Made by a program: the position numbers and the translations under genes
Source: Belliella filtrata
GTDB taxonomy: Bacteria; Bacteroidota; Bacteroidia; Cytophagales; Cyclobacteriaceae
NCBI RefSeq assembly: GCF_022549775.1
Contig: NZ_JAKZGP010000016.1
Location: forward strand, 1 to 64,000
Direction: 5' to 3'
DNA length: 64,000 nt
Part shown: positions 47,853 to 60,071 of the stretch, piece by piece
Layout of the letters: each line of letters starts with the position of its first letter
Position numbering within the stretch: the stretch's first letter is position 1
Notes under the pieces: generated by a model
Told to the model about the DNA's origin: nothing
The model's database searches: none
The model's input: only the letters and a program-made list of their open reading frames with translations

Positions 47853-48070
47853 AGTTTTATAAGTGATAATTTTGATTTTTTCTCACAACAAGTGTCACAT
47901 AAGCTGGCATTTTCATTTAGTGAAAGGGCCCTTCTTAATGCTTCTTTTCCATTATTGAATGGCCCTAAATAGTCTCTATCCAGTGCATCTGGAAGATTTG
48001 GACATTCCTTTTCATGAATTTGAAAATTACCATTTTCATCGCTTATAGTACTTAGATAAAAGAATTTCAT
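47840..48070 (-). CDS. Small Cys-containing conserved protein
   Basis: This 76-residue protein has His/Cys spaced as a possible metal site: HEKECPNLPDA, then SLCDTCCEKK near the C-terminus. The middle YLGPFNNGKEALRRAL resembles small Bacteroidota proteins with a strand-helix and terminal C-x-x-C, which may bind zinc or nucleic acid. The terminator hairpin immediately at its stop codon and a clean ATG support a real gene. The function is unknown. It is unlike the neighbouring envelope genes in that it has no signal peptide. Confidence 0.72.
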   Translation of the reverse strand: MKFFYLSTISDENGNFQIHEKECPNLPDALDRDYLGPFNNGKEALRRALSLNENASLCDTCCEKKSKLSLIKLKEL

Positions 48071-48361
48071 ATCTCCTTGAGTTTAGATTCGAAATTTACC
48101 CAATACCATCAAACCAAAAAATACCTACTTCTAGGTATTTTTGAGACAAATCTATAATTATCAATATTTATTCTTTGATTAATTATTTTAAAGAAAAATA
48201 CATTCAGATTAAGATTGCTAAATCTATCAAAATAAATAGGAATAATGGCGTAAGTACCAATAAAAGGTATGTTTACACCCAAATTACTTACACATATTTA
48301 CTATAATATCTATCTAGCTCTTATTTTAAATACTCTGATTGTATGGTTTTGTACTGTAAAA

Positions 48362-49612
48362 TCACTTTTTCCTCAACTCAATCACTGTAATCTCTGGCCA
48401 GATCCCTACCCTTCCTGAAAATGCATGAAAGCCAAAGCCTCTGTTTACATATAAAAACCTTCCTTGGTAAGCTGTTAAGCCTGCCCAATTTGGATACCTG
48501 TATTGAACTGGACTCCATTTGATGAGGGGTGTTTCTATGCCAAACTGCATACCATGTGTATGGCCAGAAAGTGTCAGGTGAATTTTTCGAGGCTCATTTT
48601 TGGCTTCATAGTCCCAATGTGAAGGATCATGCGATAGCAAAATCTTAAAATTTTCAGAAGCTACTCCTTCCATTGCTTTTGTAAGATCTCCTTTTGATTG
48701 GAATCCTTTACCCCAATTTTGAACACCGACCAAAGTGATCTGCTGGCCATCTTTTTCAATAACCACGTGCTCATCTATCAGAAGCTTATACCCTAGCCTT
48801 TCATGCTGTTTGATAAACTTTTTGAAGTTTTCAGCTTTTGCTTCAGGGCTTTCCCAAGATACATAGTCACCATAATCATGATTTCCTATGATTGAAAACT
48901 GCCCGTAAGGTGCTTTGATTTTGTTAAAAATATCAATCATGGGTTCAATTTCGCCTGCCTCATGATTGACAAGGTCCCCTGTAAATACAAAAAGATCAGA
49001 TTGCTGGGCAATTGCCAGGTCAACACCCTTTTTTACAGCATCAAGATTCTTGAAACTACCTGCATGAATATCTGACAACTGGGTAATGGTAAAACCATCA
49101 AATGCATCTGGAAGATCATCGAAATAAATGATTTCTCTATGTACAGTGAAGTTGTATTTTCCTTTGGTGATACCATAAACGAAGCTTGTAAATGGCACCA
49201 TAGATATCGCTATAGCTATAATACTTAACCATTTAAGTCTCGTTGGGAAGCTTGTTTCCGATTTGCCATTTACCAAAAGTGAAAATCCAGCTTGAATATT
49301 TCTAAAAATATCCTCCCCGAAAAGAAAAATAGTACAGACCAATTGAGTCACTACGATAGTCAAGAAAACATTCAATACTTGTTGATGTGCTGTGGAAATT
49401 TCCCCTGCTTTAAATATTTGATGAAAAGTATATACTACCCAAATGGAAATCCCTCCAAATACTATCCAATAGATAAGGTTTAGCATTTGCTTTGACCTTT
49501 CTGAATCCACTCCAGAAAGAACCGTTTTGTAAGCTTGAAAAACATACCAATTCAGAAAGGTGGAAAATAAGAATAGTGCAACAAGAAAAATAAGACTTCC
49601 TACTTGATTCAT
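48362..49612 (-). CDS. Membrane-anchored metallophosphoesterase (YaeI/YkuE-like)
   Basis: This 416-residue protein has four or five N-terminal membrane helices (up to about 150) followed by a calcineurin-type phosphoesterase domain. Metal-binding motifs are SDIHAGSF, TGDLVNHE, GNHDYGDY, LSHDPSHWD and LSGHTHGMQFG, all intact. Relatives such as YaeI and YkuE act on lipid-linked or UDP-linked phosphates at the membrane, but specificity cannot be assigned here. The C-terminal RGFGFHAFSGRVGIWPEITVI is typical of the group. It is monocistronic by spacing. Confidence 0.9.
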   Translation of the reverse strand: MNQVGSLIFLVALFLFSTFLNWYVFQAYKTVLSGVDSERSKQMLNLIYWIVFGGISIWVVYTFHQIFKAGEISTAHQQVLNVFLTIVVTQLVCTIFLFGEDIFRNIQAGFSLLVNGKSETSFPTRLKWLSIIAIAISMVPFTSFVYGITKGKYNFTVHREIIYFDDLPDAFDGFTITQLSDIHAGSFKNLDAVKKGVDLAIAQQSDLFVFTGDLVNHEAGEIEPMIDIFNKIKAPYGQFSIIGNHDYGDYVSWESPEAKAENFKKFIKQHERLGYKLLIDEHVVIEKDGQQITLVGVQNWGKGFQSKGDLTKAMEGVASENFKILLSHDPSHWDYEAKNEPRKIHLTLSGHTHGMQFGIETPLIKWSPVQYRYPNWAGLTAYQGRFLYVNRGFGFHAFSGRVGIWPEITVIELRKK

Positions 49613-49681
49613 ATTGTTAATTATAAATTGTACGAAGTCTTATACAGTTATTCCTCTATAATAGTTCTGATCTAGATCATA

Positions 49682-50536
49682 TTATTTGTTAATTTGAATA
49701 ATATCAACCTGAGTTTCCAACCGGCTACTTTTAGTTCCTGAAAATGAACCATAAATTGGCATTGTCAACAAGGGGTCATGGCTACAGGCCAATGGAATAT
49801 AAAACTCATCAGCAAACAAACCCAGACTAGGATCTAATCCAACCCAGCCCCCGCCTGGCAAATACACTTCTACCCAAGCGTGAAGCTCATGACCCGTGTC
49901 CAGATCGGGATTGAATGCATATCCACTTACAAACCTGGAAGCTAAACCTTTGGCCCTTAGCATCTGAATCATCAACCAAGACAAGTCACGGCATGAACCT
50001 GACTTGGAAGCAAAGATCTTTGACAATGGAAGAATACCTTCCTCCTCTCTTTGTACATGGCTCCAGGTCTCTTTCACTTGCGAAACTAGGCGGGTCAAAA
50101 ATGAAACTAAATCCATAGACTCCTGCATCACTTTGTCAACAAACTCAAGAAGAAGACTTGCGTCCTCTTCTTGAATCAAACATGGACTAAGAGCAATTTT
50201 ATCGCTTTCCTCATATTGGAAATTGCTGAATGGATACTTTAAATCCCTTTTGAGAATAAACCCAAACGGATTAAATTCAAATAACTCGACGGTGATCGAT
50301 GAAAGCACTTCAAGTTTTGTGGTTTCACCTTCAAACCACATATTATAATAAATATTACCTTCGGCATTGATTCTCTCATACTTTCCTTTAGGGTCTGGTC
50401 TGATATGCAGGCTTGTATCCTTAAGCTCAAAATATGTCCTAGGCTGGGGAAAAATCAGTACATCATGAGGACTAAGTGAAACAACTTCTTCATAAAAGTA
50501 TGTTGACTTATGGTCAATTTTCAGTAACCTACTCAT
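49682..50536 (-). CDS. Transglutaminase-like cysteine protease of the Anbu operon
   Basis: This 284-residue protein has an N-terminal beta-rich bacterial transglutaminase-like domain (about 5-100) and a papain-like core. The catalytic triad is Cys182 in SGSCRDLSW, His219 in HELHAWVEVY and Asp235 in GWVGLDPS. No signal peptide is present, so it acts in the cytoplasm. It overlaps the Anbu gene by 4 bp (ATGA). In this gene cluster it is proposed to cut or form isopeptide-type bonds on a short peptide made by the ATP-grasp enzyme; no substrate is proven. Confidence 0.9.
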   Translation of the reverse strand: MSRLLKIDHKSTYFYEEVVSLSPHDVLIFPQPRTYFELKDTSLHIRPDPKGKYERINAEGNIYYNMWFEGETTKLEVLSSITVELFEFNPFGFILKRDLKYPFSNFQYEESDKIALSPCLIQEEDASLLLEFVDKVMQESMDLVSFLTRLVSQVKETWSHVQREEEGILPLSKIFASKSGSCRDLSWLMIQMLRAKGLASRFVSGYAFNPDLDTGHELHAWVEVYLPGGGWVGLDPSLGLFADEFYIPLACSHDPLLTMPIYGSFSGTKSSRLETQVDIIQINK

Positions 50537-51273
50537 TGATTTGTGAGAGCAGCAGCGTCTTGAAAGGCTTTTTTCAATACATCAGCTGGAAGTTCACTGA
50601 TCGCTTCTCTAATTCTTGAATTCCAGAATTCAGAAATATGTGAAAGTTCAGCTTGTTCAAAGCGCTTTTCTATGATATGGTAACTGTCATTTTCTAATAT
50701 TACCGTATCAATCGGGAAATCCACGTCATTTGCCGAAATTCTAGTTGCATCAAATGCCAAAAAAGCACATTTCAAAGCGTAATCTAAGGATTCTTCATAT
50801 TTCAATGATCGCTTCAGTATTGGATTTCCTGCTCCAGAGTTACCAATGATTACAAATGGTGTTCCTCGTCTAACTTCTATCCAATTGCCTTGCGGATACA
50901 GTAGGTACAACTTCGGACTTTTATCATCTTCTAATTGACCTCCTATGATAGAGAATAGATTAAAAGATAGTCCCCCCTCTTCCAAACTTTCCTTATCTTC
51001 TTTGGCCACACGTTTGATCTGATCTCCAAACTCGTTCACTGCCTCATACAATTTTTTGAATTGGTCGTCAGTCTTTTCGATTGTTTCAGAGAAATAAGTG
51101 ATCGCTTTGTCTCTAACAGAGCGAAGACCTGAAGTCATGATGAAAAATGAATGCTTCTCTTTATTTACTTTATATACTTTTTTGGATGTAGTAGTTTCAT
51201 TACCTGATGTAATTCTGGTATCAGACAATCCCACCAATCCATTTTTAGTTTTGATTCCTAAGCAAAATGTCAT
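50533..51273 (-). CDS. Proteasome-like peptidase Anbu (BPH)
   Basis: This 246-residue protein is the bacterial proteasome-beta homolog Anbu. It begins MTFCLGIKTKNGLVGLSDTR: Thr2 becomes the N-terminal nucleophile after Met removal, Asp18 matches the conserved acidic residue, and the basic pair Lys31-Lys32 (STSKKVYK region) fits the catalytic Lys. The fold continues with SFFIMTSGLRSV and IGNSGAGNPILKRSL. Unlike HslV there is no adjacent unfoldase gene. Anbu forms an open helical or ring assembly and is found in this same four-gene context. It is joined to its neighbours by a 1-bp overlap (TAATG) and a 4-bp overlap. Confidence 0.92.
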   Translation of the reverse strand: MTFCLGIKTKNGLVGLSDTRITSGNETTTSKKVYKVNKEKHSFFIMTSGLRSVRDKAITYFSETIEKTDDQFKKLYEAVNEFGDQIKRVAKEDKESLEEGGLSFNLFSIIGGQLEDDKSPKLYLLYPQGNWIEVRRGTPFVIIGNSGAGNPILKRSLKYEESLDYALKCAFLAFDATRISANDVDFPIDTVILENDSYHIIEKRFEQAELSHISEFWNSRIREAISELPADVLKKAFQDAAALTNQ

Positions 51274-52250
51274 TATTGTTCGATTTTTTGAGTTATAAAA
51301 TTATGTTTAATCTGGAAAAAATTCTTGTCAATCTCATTTGAAATTTTAATTATTTTCAATTGAACTTCATCAAGGTACTCATGAAGTCCTGAATTGATCA
51401 CATCTGTAACATCATCAAATTCAAGTTTTGACCTCAATTCTCCTAAAGCTTTTTCGGCACTATTTCTACCTCCACTTCTTCCTTCAGCTGATATTTTCTG
51501 AAGAGATTTCTCTGCCTCCAACATACAATAGTATATCGACCGCGGAAAAGTCCCATTCAATACTAGAAATTCTACTACATTTGATGAATCTATGTTTCCG
51601 TAAAGTCTTCTGTAAGTATTGAATGCAGTCACGGACTTGAGCAATGCTGTCCAATGTAAGAAATCCAAAGGTGTTCCAATCATATTCGGAGAGGGTAGTA
51701 AAATGTGATATTTCACATCCAAAATCCTACTAGACATATCTGCTCGCTCCAAGTACATGCCCAGCTGTCGAAAATGCCAACTCTCTGATCGGGCTACTGT
51801 GGATTCAGCAAGTCCATAAATTAAAAGAATTTGATTTTTGACTGATTCAAAAAACTCCCGAAGATCTTCTGCTTTCCACTCTTTTTTAATTGCTTTCTTT
51901 TTTACAAAATGATACAATTCATTGAGTTTTTCCCAAGTTTCTTTGGTCAAATTCTCTCGAATAATCCTAGCATTTTCCCTAGCAAAAGTCACAGAAGAAA
52001 TTATGGAATTCAAGTTCTCTGTGTCAAAAGTCAAAAAGTGTATCACTTGCTTTCTATCGAAGCTTAAACCTCTAGTCTTAAAACTTTCAAAGCTTCCAGT
52101 GGCTTTGACCAAAGGTTCCCATTGTTCGTTCAAATCAGGAGGTAAGTCCATCGATAGATTTATATTAACATCAATAAAACGAGCATAATTTTCGGCTCTT
52201 TCCAGGTATCTACCTAGCCAATATATTGAATTTGCTACTCTACTTAACAT
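51273..52250 (-). CDS. Alpha-E domain protein
   Basis: This 325-residue helical protein begins MLSRVANSIYWLGRYLERAENYARFID, the standard opening of the alpha-E family, with the repeated ARENARIIRENLTKETWE, ESWHFRQLGMYLERADMSSR and FPRSIYYCMLEAEKSL. Alpha-E proteins are all-helical and nearly always adjacent to circularly permuted ATP-grasp genes. They are thought to hold the substrate or a partner of the ligase rather than to be enzymes. The stop codon overlaps the Anbu ATG, showing coupling. Confidence 0.93.
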   Translation of the reverse strand: MLSRVANSIYWLGRYLERAENYARFIDVNINLSMDLPPDLNEQWEPLVKATGSFESFKTRGLSFDRKQVIHFLTFDTENLNSIISSVTFARENARIIRENLTKETWEKLNELYHFVKKKAIKKEWKAEDLREFFESVKNQILLIYGLAESTVARSESWHFRQLGMYLERADMSSRILDVKYHILLPSPNMIGTPLDFLHWTALLKSVTAFNTYRRLYGNIDSSNVVEFLVLNGTFPRSIYYCMLEAEKSLQKISAEGRSGGRNSAEKALGELRSKLEFDDVTDVINSGLHEYLDEVQLKIIKISNEIDKNFFQIKHNFITQKIEQ

Positions 52251-52255
52251 ATTTA

Positions 52256-53683
52256 TTATTTATATAAAACCCACGTATCTTTACTGCCCCCACCTTGAGA
52301 GCTATTCACTACCAATGATCCTTTTTTGAGCGCTACTCTTGTCAGTGCTCCTGGTATCACTTCTATATCCTCGCCATACAGTATATAAGGTCGCAGATCA
52401 ACATGCCGACCTTCTAAACCTTGTTCTGTAAGTGTTGGAACTGTGGAAAGTGAAAGTGTAGGTTGAGCGATGTAGTTGTTGGGGTTGTTTTTTATAAGCT
52501 CACGGAATTTTTCATGCTCTTCTTTAGTAGCTTTAGGCCCTATAAGCATACCATAGCCTCCAGCTGCATTAGTTTCTTTGACCACCAATGCTTCAATGTT
52601 ATCCAAAACATATTTTCTATCTTCTTTTTCCCTACATAAGTAAGTAGGCACATTTTTCAATATTGGTTCTTCATTGAGATAATATTGAATGATTCTCGGC
52701 ACATAGGCATAGACAGCTTTGTCATCTGCTACACCTGTTCCTGGCGCATTTGCAAACGCTATATTTCCAGCTTTGTAAGCCTCAAAAATTCCTGGAACAC
52801 CAAGCATAGAGTCTGGGTTGAAGGTCAAAGGATCCAAAAAGGTGTCATCTATTCTTCTGTACAATACGTCGATTTGCTGAAGCCCTTTTGTCGTTTGCAT
52901 GTAGACTTTCTTATCTTTTACCACAAGATCTACTCCAGAAACCAATTCTACTCCCATTTGTAAGGCAAGGTAAGAATGCTCAAAGTATGCTGAATTATAT
53001 ATCCCTGGGGTCAAAACACCGACAACAGGCTTATCTTTTTGAGAAAGAAATTGAAGCATCTTCAAGAGTTTAGCTGGGTAATCTGATACTGGCATTACTC
53101 CTAATTCATTGAAAAGCTCCGGATAAGCTCGCTTGATAATCTCCCTACTCTCTAACATGTAGGATACGCCCGAAGGACACCTCAAATTATCTTCCAATAT
53201 GTAATATTCTCCACTCTTGTCCCGCACCAAATCTGTACCCGTGATATGGCACCAGATTCCTTTGGGAGGTGTCAAGCCTATACAAGGCTCTAAATAATCT
53301 TTGCTATTCAGAATTAGTTCTTCTGGAACTATCCCATCTTTGAGTATCTGCCTATCGTTATATATATCTTGCAAAAAAAGGTTCAATGCTTTGATTCTTT
53401 GCTTCAAACCAGCAGCCAACATGCTCCATTCCGCATTCGGGATAACCCGTGGTACTATATCTAAGTGTAAAATTTTTTCTGTGCCTTGACTATCATGATA
53501 GACATTGAATGTCATTCCCATGGCTACTTGTGTCTTGTTTGCCGAAAACTGCAACTGCCCCAATTTCTTAGAACTCGTTTTCTTAATCAGACTTAATAAT
53601 TCTTGATAATGTCCCCTGCATTTCCCTCCGGTATCAAACATTTCGTCAAAATTGGCACTAAACTCGTAAGATTGTAGATCCAT
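52256..53683 (-). CDS. Circularly permuted type 2 ATP-grasp enzyme
   Basis: This 475-residue protein has the circularly permuted ATP-grasp pattern: SAEWS-type start, GTDLVRDKSGEYYILEDNLRCPSG, VGVLTPGIYNSAYFEHSYLA, YRRIDDTFLDP, NAPGTGVADDKA and VVKETNAAGGYGM. It should form a peptide bond from a carboxyl phosphate intermediate, adding amino acids or an amine to a peptide. It is the first gene of the operon with alpha-E (5 bp gap), Anbu and a transglutaminase. The gene is the family's usual length. The substrate is not known. Confidence 0.93.
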   Translation of the reverse strand: MDLQSYEFSANFDEMFDTGGKCRGHYQELLSLIKKTSSKKLGQLQFSANKTQVAMGMTFNVYHDSQGTEKILHLDIVPRVIPNAEWSMLAAGLKQRIKALNLFLQDIYNDRQILKDGIVPEELILNSKDYLEPCIGLTPPKGIWCHITGTDLVRDKSGEYYILEDNLRCPSGVSYMLESREIIKRAYPELFNELGVMPVSDYPAKLLKMLQFLSQKDKPVVGVLTPGIYNSAYFEHSYLALQMGVELVSGVDLVVKDKKVYMQTTKGLQQIDVLYRRIDDTFLDPLTFNPDSMLGVPGIFEAYKAGNIAFANAPGTGVADDKAVYAYVPRIIQYYLNEEPILKNVPTYLCREKEDRKYVLDNIEALVVKETNAAGGYGMLIGPKATKEEHEKFRELIKNNPNNYIAQPTLSLSTVPTLTEQGLEGRHVDLRPYILYGEDIEVIPGALTRVALKKGSLVVNSSQGGGSKDTWVLYK

Positions 53684-54094
53684 AAAATATTGTTTGTTTA
53701 ATTAAAAATTTGATCATTAATATAGCTAAAAATTACGAATATTCCAAACTTTAGTGATTTTTACGCGTTCTGGAAAATATTTAATTCAAAAAAATTTTAA
53801 CACCTCGACCTATAAATGAATAATAACCTATATTTAAAGTATTTTTAACCAACAAACAGTCAAATGACAGGTTTAAATAACCAATAATCATTTTACATAA
53901 AATTTTAAGCTATTCAAACCGAGATAATCCTCTTTCATTTTTTTTAGATAGATAAATAATCGGCTGAAACCATGCTATTCATACTAATCTATAATTTGGC
54001 TTGTTAATTATCATAAAAGCCAGATAAAATTGCCAACCAACCCAAACTACGCTAATACTGATACTTGCTTCACATATTTTAAATACAATTAAAC
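53684..54094. other. A/T-rich upstream region of the Anbu operon
   Basis: The gap between the operon start and the hairpin at 54095 holds no supportable gene. A promoter for the operon is likely at its left end (53717-53748). The rest is A/T-rich with several short inverted words and no strong terminator. Nothing else is recognised. Confidence 0.4.
53717..53748 (-). promoter_or_regulatory. Possible promoter of the ATP-grasp/Anbu operon
   Basis: On the minus strand TTTG (53748-53745) and TATATTAA (53724-53717) are 20 bp apart, fitting -33 and a degenerate -7 element. The ATG lies 33 bp further on. Confidence 0.35.
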
Positions 54095-54132
54095 AAAAAA
54101 GGATTGTCAGCATTTATCTGACAATCCTTTTT
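54095..54132. terminator. Bidirectional terminator after metG
   Basis: Arms GGATTGTCAG and CTGACAATCC with a seven-base loop are flanked by A-rich and T-rich runs on both sides. The hairpin lies 58 bp after the metG stop and will end that transcript. Confidence 0.88.
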
Positions 54133-54189
54133 ATAATTTCCAAGCACTGAAACTTGATTTGGACATGATATTCCAAACCAGCAATCGTA

Positions 54190-56250
54190 TTAACTTATCG
54201 TTGATCCACTTGCTGTCGCTTGTCCAGGCTGAAGAAGTCGCAAGCTTCCATCTTTATCTTCTGCCATGAGAATCATTCCTTCAGAGTCAATTCCCATCAT
54301 CTTTCTAGGCGCCAAGTTGATAAGCATGGTCACTTGTTTTCCTATCAAATCTTCAGGCTTAAAATGTTCGGCAACTCCACTTAGTACAGTTCTTTTTTCT
54401 AAACCAGTATCCACTGTAAGCTTTAGGAGCTTTTTAGATTTAGGCATTGGCTCAGCATGTAGCACCGTCACTACCCTAAGGTCTAATTTTGCAAAATCAT
54501 CAAAAGTTATAATAGGTTTCATGGCTGGAACAGTAGCATTTGCAAGCTCATTTTGTTTTTTTGCTTCCAAGAGTTTATTTACCTGCTTTTCAACTGTCTC
54601 ATCTTCTATTTTTTCGAAAAGCAAAGCAGCTGCATTGATTGCATGTCCAGCCTTTAGCAGGGAATCATTTGAAGCATCAGACCATTTTAATGTCTCCAAA
54701 TTGAACATTTCTAACATTCTTTTCGAAGTAAATGGCAAAAATGGATCTGCTACCACCGCCAAGTTAGTTGCAATGTTCAGGGCAATATTAAGTATTGTAC
54801 CTGTTCTTTCTTTATCCTCTTTGATAGTTTTCCAAGGCTCTGTATCAGCCAAGTATTTGTTGCCCAATCTTGCAAAATCCATCACATAAGATAGTGCTTC
54901 TCTGAACCTGTATCTTTCTATGGAGGCTGCTATTTTTTCTGGGAAACCCTTCATCGCTTCTATTACCTCCTGATCATACCCATTCAGTTCAGCCCTTATA
55001 GGCACTACACCATCAAAAAATTTGTGTGTCAACACTACAGCCCTATTCACAAAGTTACCAAAAACAGCAACCAGTTCTGAATTATTTCTTGATTGGAAAT
55101 CCTTCCAAGTGAAATCATTATCCTTGGTTTCTGGGGCATTTGCTGTGAGAACATATCTTAGAATATCTTGCTTGCCAGGGAACTCTTCAAGATACTCATG
55201 AAGCCATACTGCCCAGTTTCTTGATGTTGAAATCTTGTCTCCTTCTAAATTTAAAAACTCATTGGCTGGTACATTTTCAGGAAGTATATAGCCACCATGT
55301 GTCTTCAATATGGCAGGGAAAATTATACAGTGGAATACGATATTATCTTTGCCAATAAAATGTACCAACTTTGTGTCCTTATCTTTCCAATAAGACTCCC
55401 AGTTTTTACCATTGGCGTCAGCCCATTCTTTGGTCGATGAAATATAACCTATAGGTGCATCAAACCATACATAAAGTACTTTCCCATCCGCACCCTCTAT
55501 AGGCACTGGAATTCCCCAATCTAGATCTCTGGTCATGGATCTTGCTTGTAATCCTTCTCCAGCTTCTAACCAAGACCTACATTGACCTAGCACATTGTTT
55601 TTCCAATCATCTTGATGATCTTCGAGAATCCACTTTTTCAGAAACTCTGTATACCTGGCAAGATCCAAAAACCAATGCTTTGTCTCTTTCAAAACAGGTG
55701 TATTACCACTAAGCTTTGATTTTGGGTTGATCAATTCTGTAGGGCTTAGAGAGCTGCCACATTTCTCACATTGATCACCATAGGCTCCTTCATGTCCACA
55801 TTTTGGACAAGTGCCTTCTATGTATCTGTCTGCTAAAAACTGCCCCGCTTCCTCATCAAAATATTGTTCGGTAGACTGTTCTAGGAATTCTTTTTTGTCA
55901 TATAAATCCCTGAAAAATGCAGAGGCTGTTTCATGATGAAGTGGAGAAGAAGTTCTTGAATAATGGTCAAAACTTATTCCAAACTGCTCAAAGCTACTTT
56001 TCATCACTTCATGATACCTGTCGACTACTTCTTGAGGGCTAATGCCTTCTTTTTTGGCTTTGATGGTAATAGCCACCCCATGCTCATCAGATCCACACAC
56101 AAATGCCACATCTCGCTCTTGAGACCTTAAGTACCTGACATATATGTCTGAAGGAATATAACATCCTGCTAGATGCCCAATATGTAAAGGTCCATTGGCA
56201 TATGGAAGTGCCGCTGTAACGGTATATCTTTTGAATTCATTCTTATTCAT
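54190..56250 (-). CDS. metG: Methionyl-tRNA synthetase
   Basis: The ATG at 56250 ([20 protein letters not shown]) gives 686 residues; the frame has an upstream TTG that is unlikely. Motifs are HIGHLAGCY, a zinc knuckle [26 protein letters not shown], and the KMSKS equivalent KISTSRNW. The C-terminal 110 residues form the OB-fold tRNA-binding domain ([20 protein letters not shown]) that drives dimer formation in the long type. It charges tRNA-Met. A perfect -7 box lies only 6 bases before the start codon, which suggests a very short or absent leader. Confidence 0.96.
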   Translation of the reverse strand: MNKNEFKRYTVTAALPYANGPLHIGHLAGCYIPSDIYVRYLRSQERDVAFVCGSDEHGVAITIKAKKEGISPQEVVDRYHEVMKSSFEQFGISFDHYSRTSSPLHHETASAFFRDLYDKKEFLEQSTEQYFDEEAGQFLADRYIEGTCPKCGHEGAYGDQCEKCGSSLSPTELINPKSKLSGNTPVLKETKHWFLDLARYTEFLKKWILEDHQDDWKNNVLGQCRSWLEAGEGLQARSMTRDLDWGIPVPIEGADGKVLYVWFDAPIGYISSTKEWADANGKNWESYWKDKDTKLVHFIGKDNIVFHCIIFPAILKTHGGYILPENVPANEFLNLEGDKISTSRNWAVWLHEYLEEFPGKQDILRYVLTANAPETKDNDFTWKDFQSRNNSELVAVFGNFVNRAVVLTHKFFDGVVPIRAELNGYDQEVIEAMKGFPEKIAASIERYRFREALSYVMDFARLGNKYLADTEPWKTIKEDKERTGTILNIALNIATNLAVVADPFLPFTSKRMLEMFNLETLKWSDASNDSLLKAGHAINAAALLFEKIEDETVEKQVNKLLEAKKQNELANATVPAMKPIITFDDFAKLDLRVVTVLHAEPMPKSKKLLKLTVDTGLEKRTVLSGVAEHFKPEDLIGKQVTMLINLAPRKMMGIDSEGMILMAEDKDGSLRLLQPGQATASGSTIS

Positions 56251-56256
56251 AGCGTG

Positions 56257-56264
56257 CAAAGATA
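56257..56264 (-). promoter_or_regulatory. metG promoter -7 box very near the start codon
   Basis: TATCTTTG on the minus strand fits TAnnTTTG and ends 6 bases before the metG ATG at 56250. Transcription from it would leave almost no leader. No clear -33 TTTG is seen upstream. Confidence 0.45.
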
Positions 56265-56313
56265 GAAAATTTGGTGATTCTCTTATTTTTAAATTGACAG
56301 GAAATTATTCAGC

Positions 56314-56946
56314 TTAAGCCTTGAGGTATTCTTCCCTACCTTCATCGGTTAAGATGCCTTGGTAAATAATCTGAATGGCTTGATCAAAAATTTCAGATGT
56401 GCCTAGATTCATATTTTCTCGCATCTGTCTAGGAAATTGAGCTAAAAATTTGGGATCAATTAAGTTTTGAATAGCAGAAGCATAGACCAATACAATAAGT
56501 GTTTTGTTTAATCCTTGTAGAACATAGCCTTTCGCTATACCTTCTTCTATCAGGCGCTGAAACCTCAAATACGCTGAGTCTCTGACATAATCTTGCAATT
56601 CTCCCCAAACCTCTGGCACATGATCTCTCAAATCTTGGAGAAGCTCTGGATTAATCGGTGCCAGGTCATTGGCTACAACAGTCAAAAAAGATTTCAGCTT
56701 GGCCATAAAGGGTAGGTACCTATTTTCTAAAATAGTTTCCACCTTTAGAGACAGCCGATTTTTAAGTAAATCAAATGAAGCAGCAAGTAGCTCCTGTTTA
56801 CCAGGGAAATACTTATAAAGTGTCTTTTTACTCATTGCCAAGTCTTGGGCTATGTCATCCATTGTTGTGTTTTTGTATCCTTGATTGACAAATAGCTTAT
56901 AGGCTATATCTAAAATCTTAGCTTCTGTATCGTTTTTTTTACTCAT
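56314..56946 (-). CDS. TetR-family transcriptional regulator
   Basis: This 210-residue regulator has an N-terminal helix-turn-helix (about 8-53) with TTMDDIAQDLAMSKKTLYKYFPGKQEL, followed by a helical ligand domain. It is a second TetR protein in the window, not close in sequence to the efflux regulator. No efflux gene is adjacent; it lies between metG and ligA and is divergent from ligA by about 150 bp. Its target is unknown. Confidence 0.9.
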   Translation of the reverse strand: MSKKNDTEAKILDIAYKLFVNQGYKNTTMDDIAQDLAMSKKTLYKYFPGKQELLAASFDLLKNRLSLKVETILENRYLPFMAKLKSFLTVVANDLAPINPELLQDLRDHVPEVWGELQDYVRDSAYLRFQRLIEEGIAKGYVLQGLNKTLIVLVYASAIQNLIDPKFLAQFPRQMRENMNLGTSEIFDQAIQIIYQGILTDEGREEYLKA

Positions 56947-56972
56947 TGCTTTTCATTTCAAAACAAATATAG

Positions 56973-59543
<2,571 letters not shown>

Positions 59544-59576
59544 GTGCTTTAGCATTACTTCCAAAAACAAAAGTCA

Positions 59577-60071
59577 ATGAAAGTTATAAAAGACCAGTTT
59601 ATAAAATCAAGTATCTTAAAGCGTAAAAGGAGTAAATCAGAAAGTATTGAGATTCCTAGCTCCATAAATAATATAGGAGTATTGGTAGATGATCAGGTTT
59701 CTTTCAACGGCACCCTTGATTCTTTGAAAAAATACTTCAAAAATAATGTAGACATTTCAGGTCACTACTTGGGAGAAAAGGAAGATGAATTAGGGGTTTC
59801 GATTGGTGATTTTAGTTTATTTGGCAAGCCCAATGAAAAGATTTTAAAATTTTTATCACAAAAATTCGATTTTATTATCGTTCCAACTTTAAAGCTAAGC
59901 CCATATTTGCTTTATTTGCTTGTTAATTCATCTTGTGGCTTCAAGGTAGGTTTTTATTCCGAGGAAAATAAAGATTTCCTGGACCTCATGATAGAATCAA
60001 AAAGCAAGGAAACCGAAACAACCATCCAACAATTGTTGGACAATCTATTAAAAGTTAAATCAGCATGTTGA
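59577..60071 (+). CDS. Conserved hypothetical protein (DUF6913-like)
   Basis: This 164-residue cytoplasmic protein follows ligA by 33 bp and overlaps dapA by 7 bp. The sequence shows a basic N-terminus (ILKRKRSKS), then alternating strands and helices (IGVLVDDQVSFNGTLDSLKK, FDFIIVPTLKLSPYLLYLLV). It recalls the DUF6913 family found next to dapA in Bacteroidota, an assignment from memory of the pattern. No catalytic motif is clear. The overlap with dapA suggests translational coupling and a role near the same pathway or merely a conserved neighbourhood. Confidence 0.7.
   Translation: MKVIKDQFIKSSILKRKRSKSESIEIPSSINNIGVLVDDQVSFNGTLDSLKKYFKNNVDISGHYLGEKEDELGVSIGDFSLFGKPNEKILKFLSQKFDFIIVPTLKLSPYLLYLLVNSSCGFKVGFYSEENKDFLDLMIESKSKETETTIQQLLDNLLKVKSAC

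Noticed and set aside
54266-54889. 207-codon open frame on the plus strand inside metG
   Set aside because: It is antisense to metG and has a composition typical of an opposite-frame translation (Ser/Phe-rich). No signal, promoter or terminator supports it.
56314-56946. TetR regulator as control of a nearby efflux pump
   Set aside because: No transporter gene is adjacent, and the efflux operon in this window has its own TetR gene. The target is left open.
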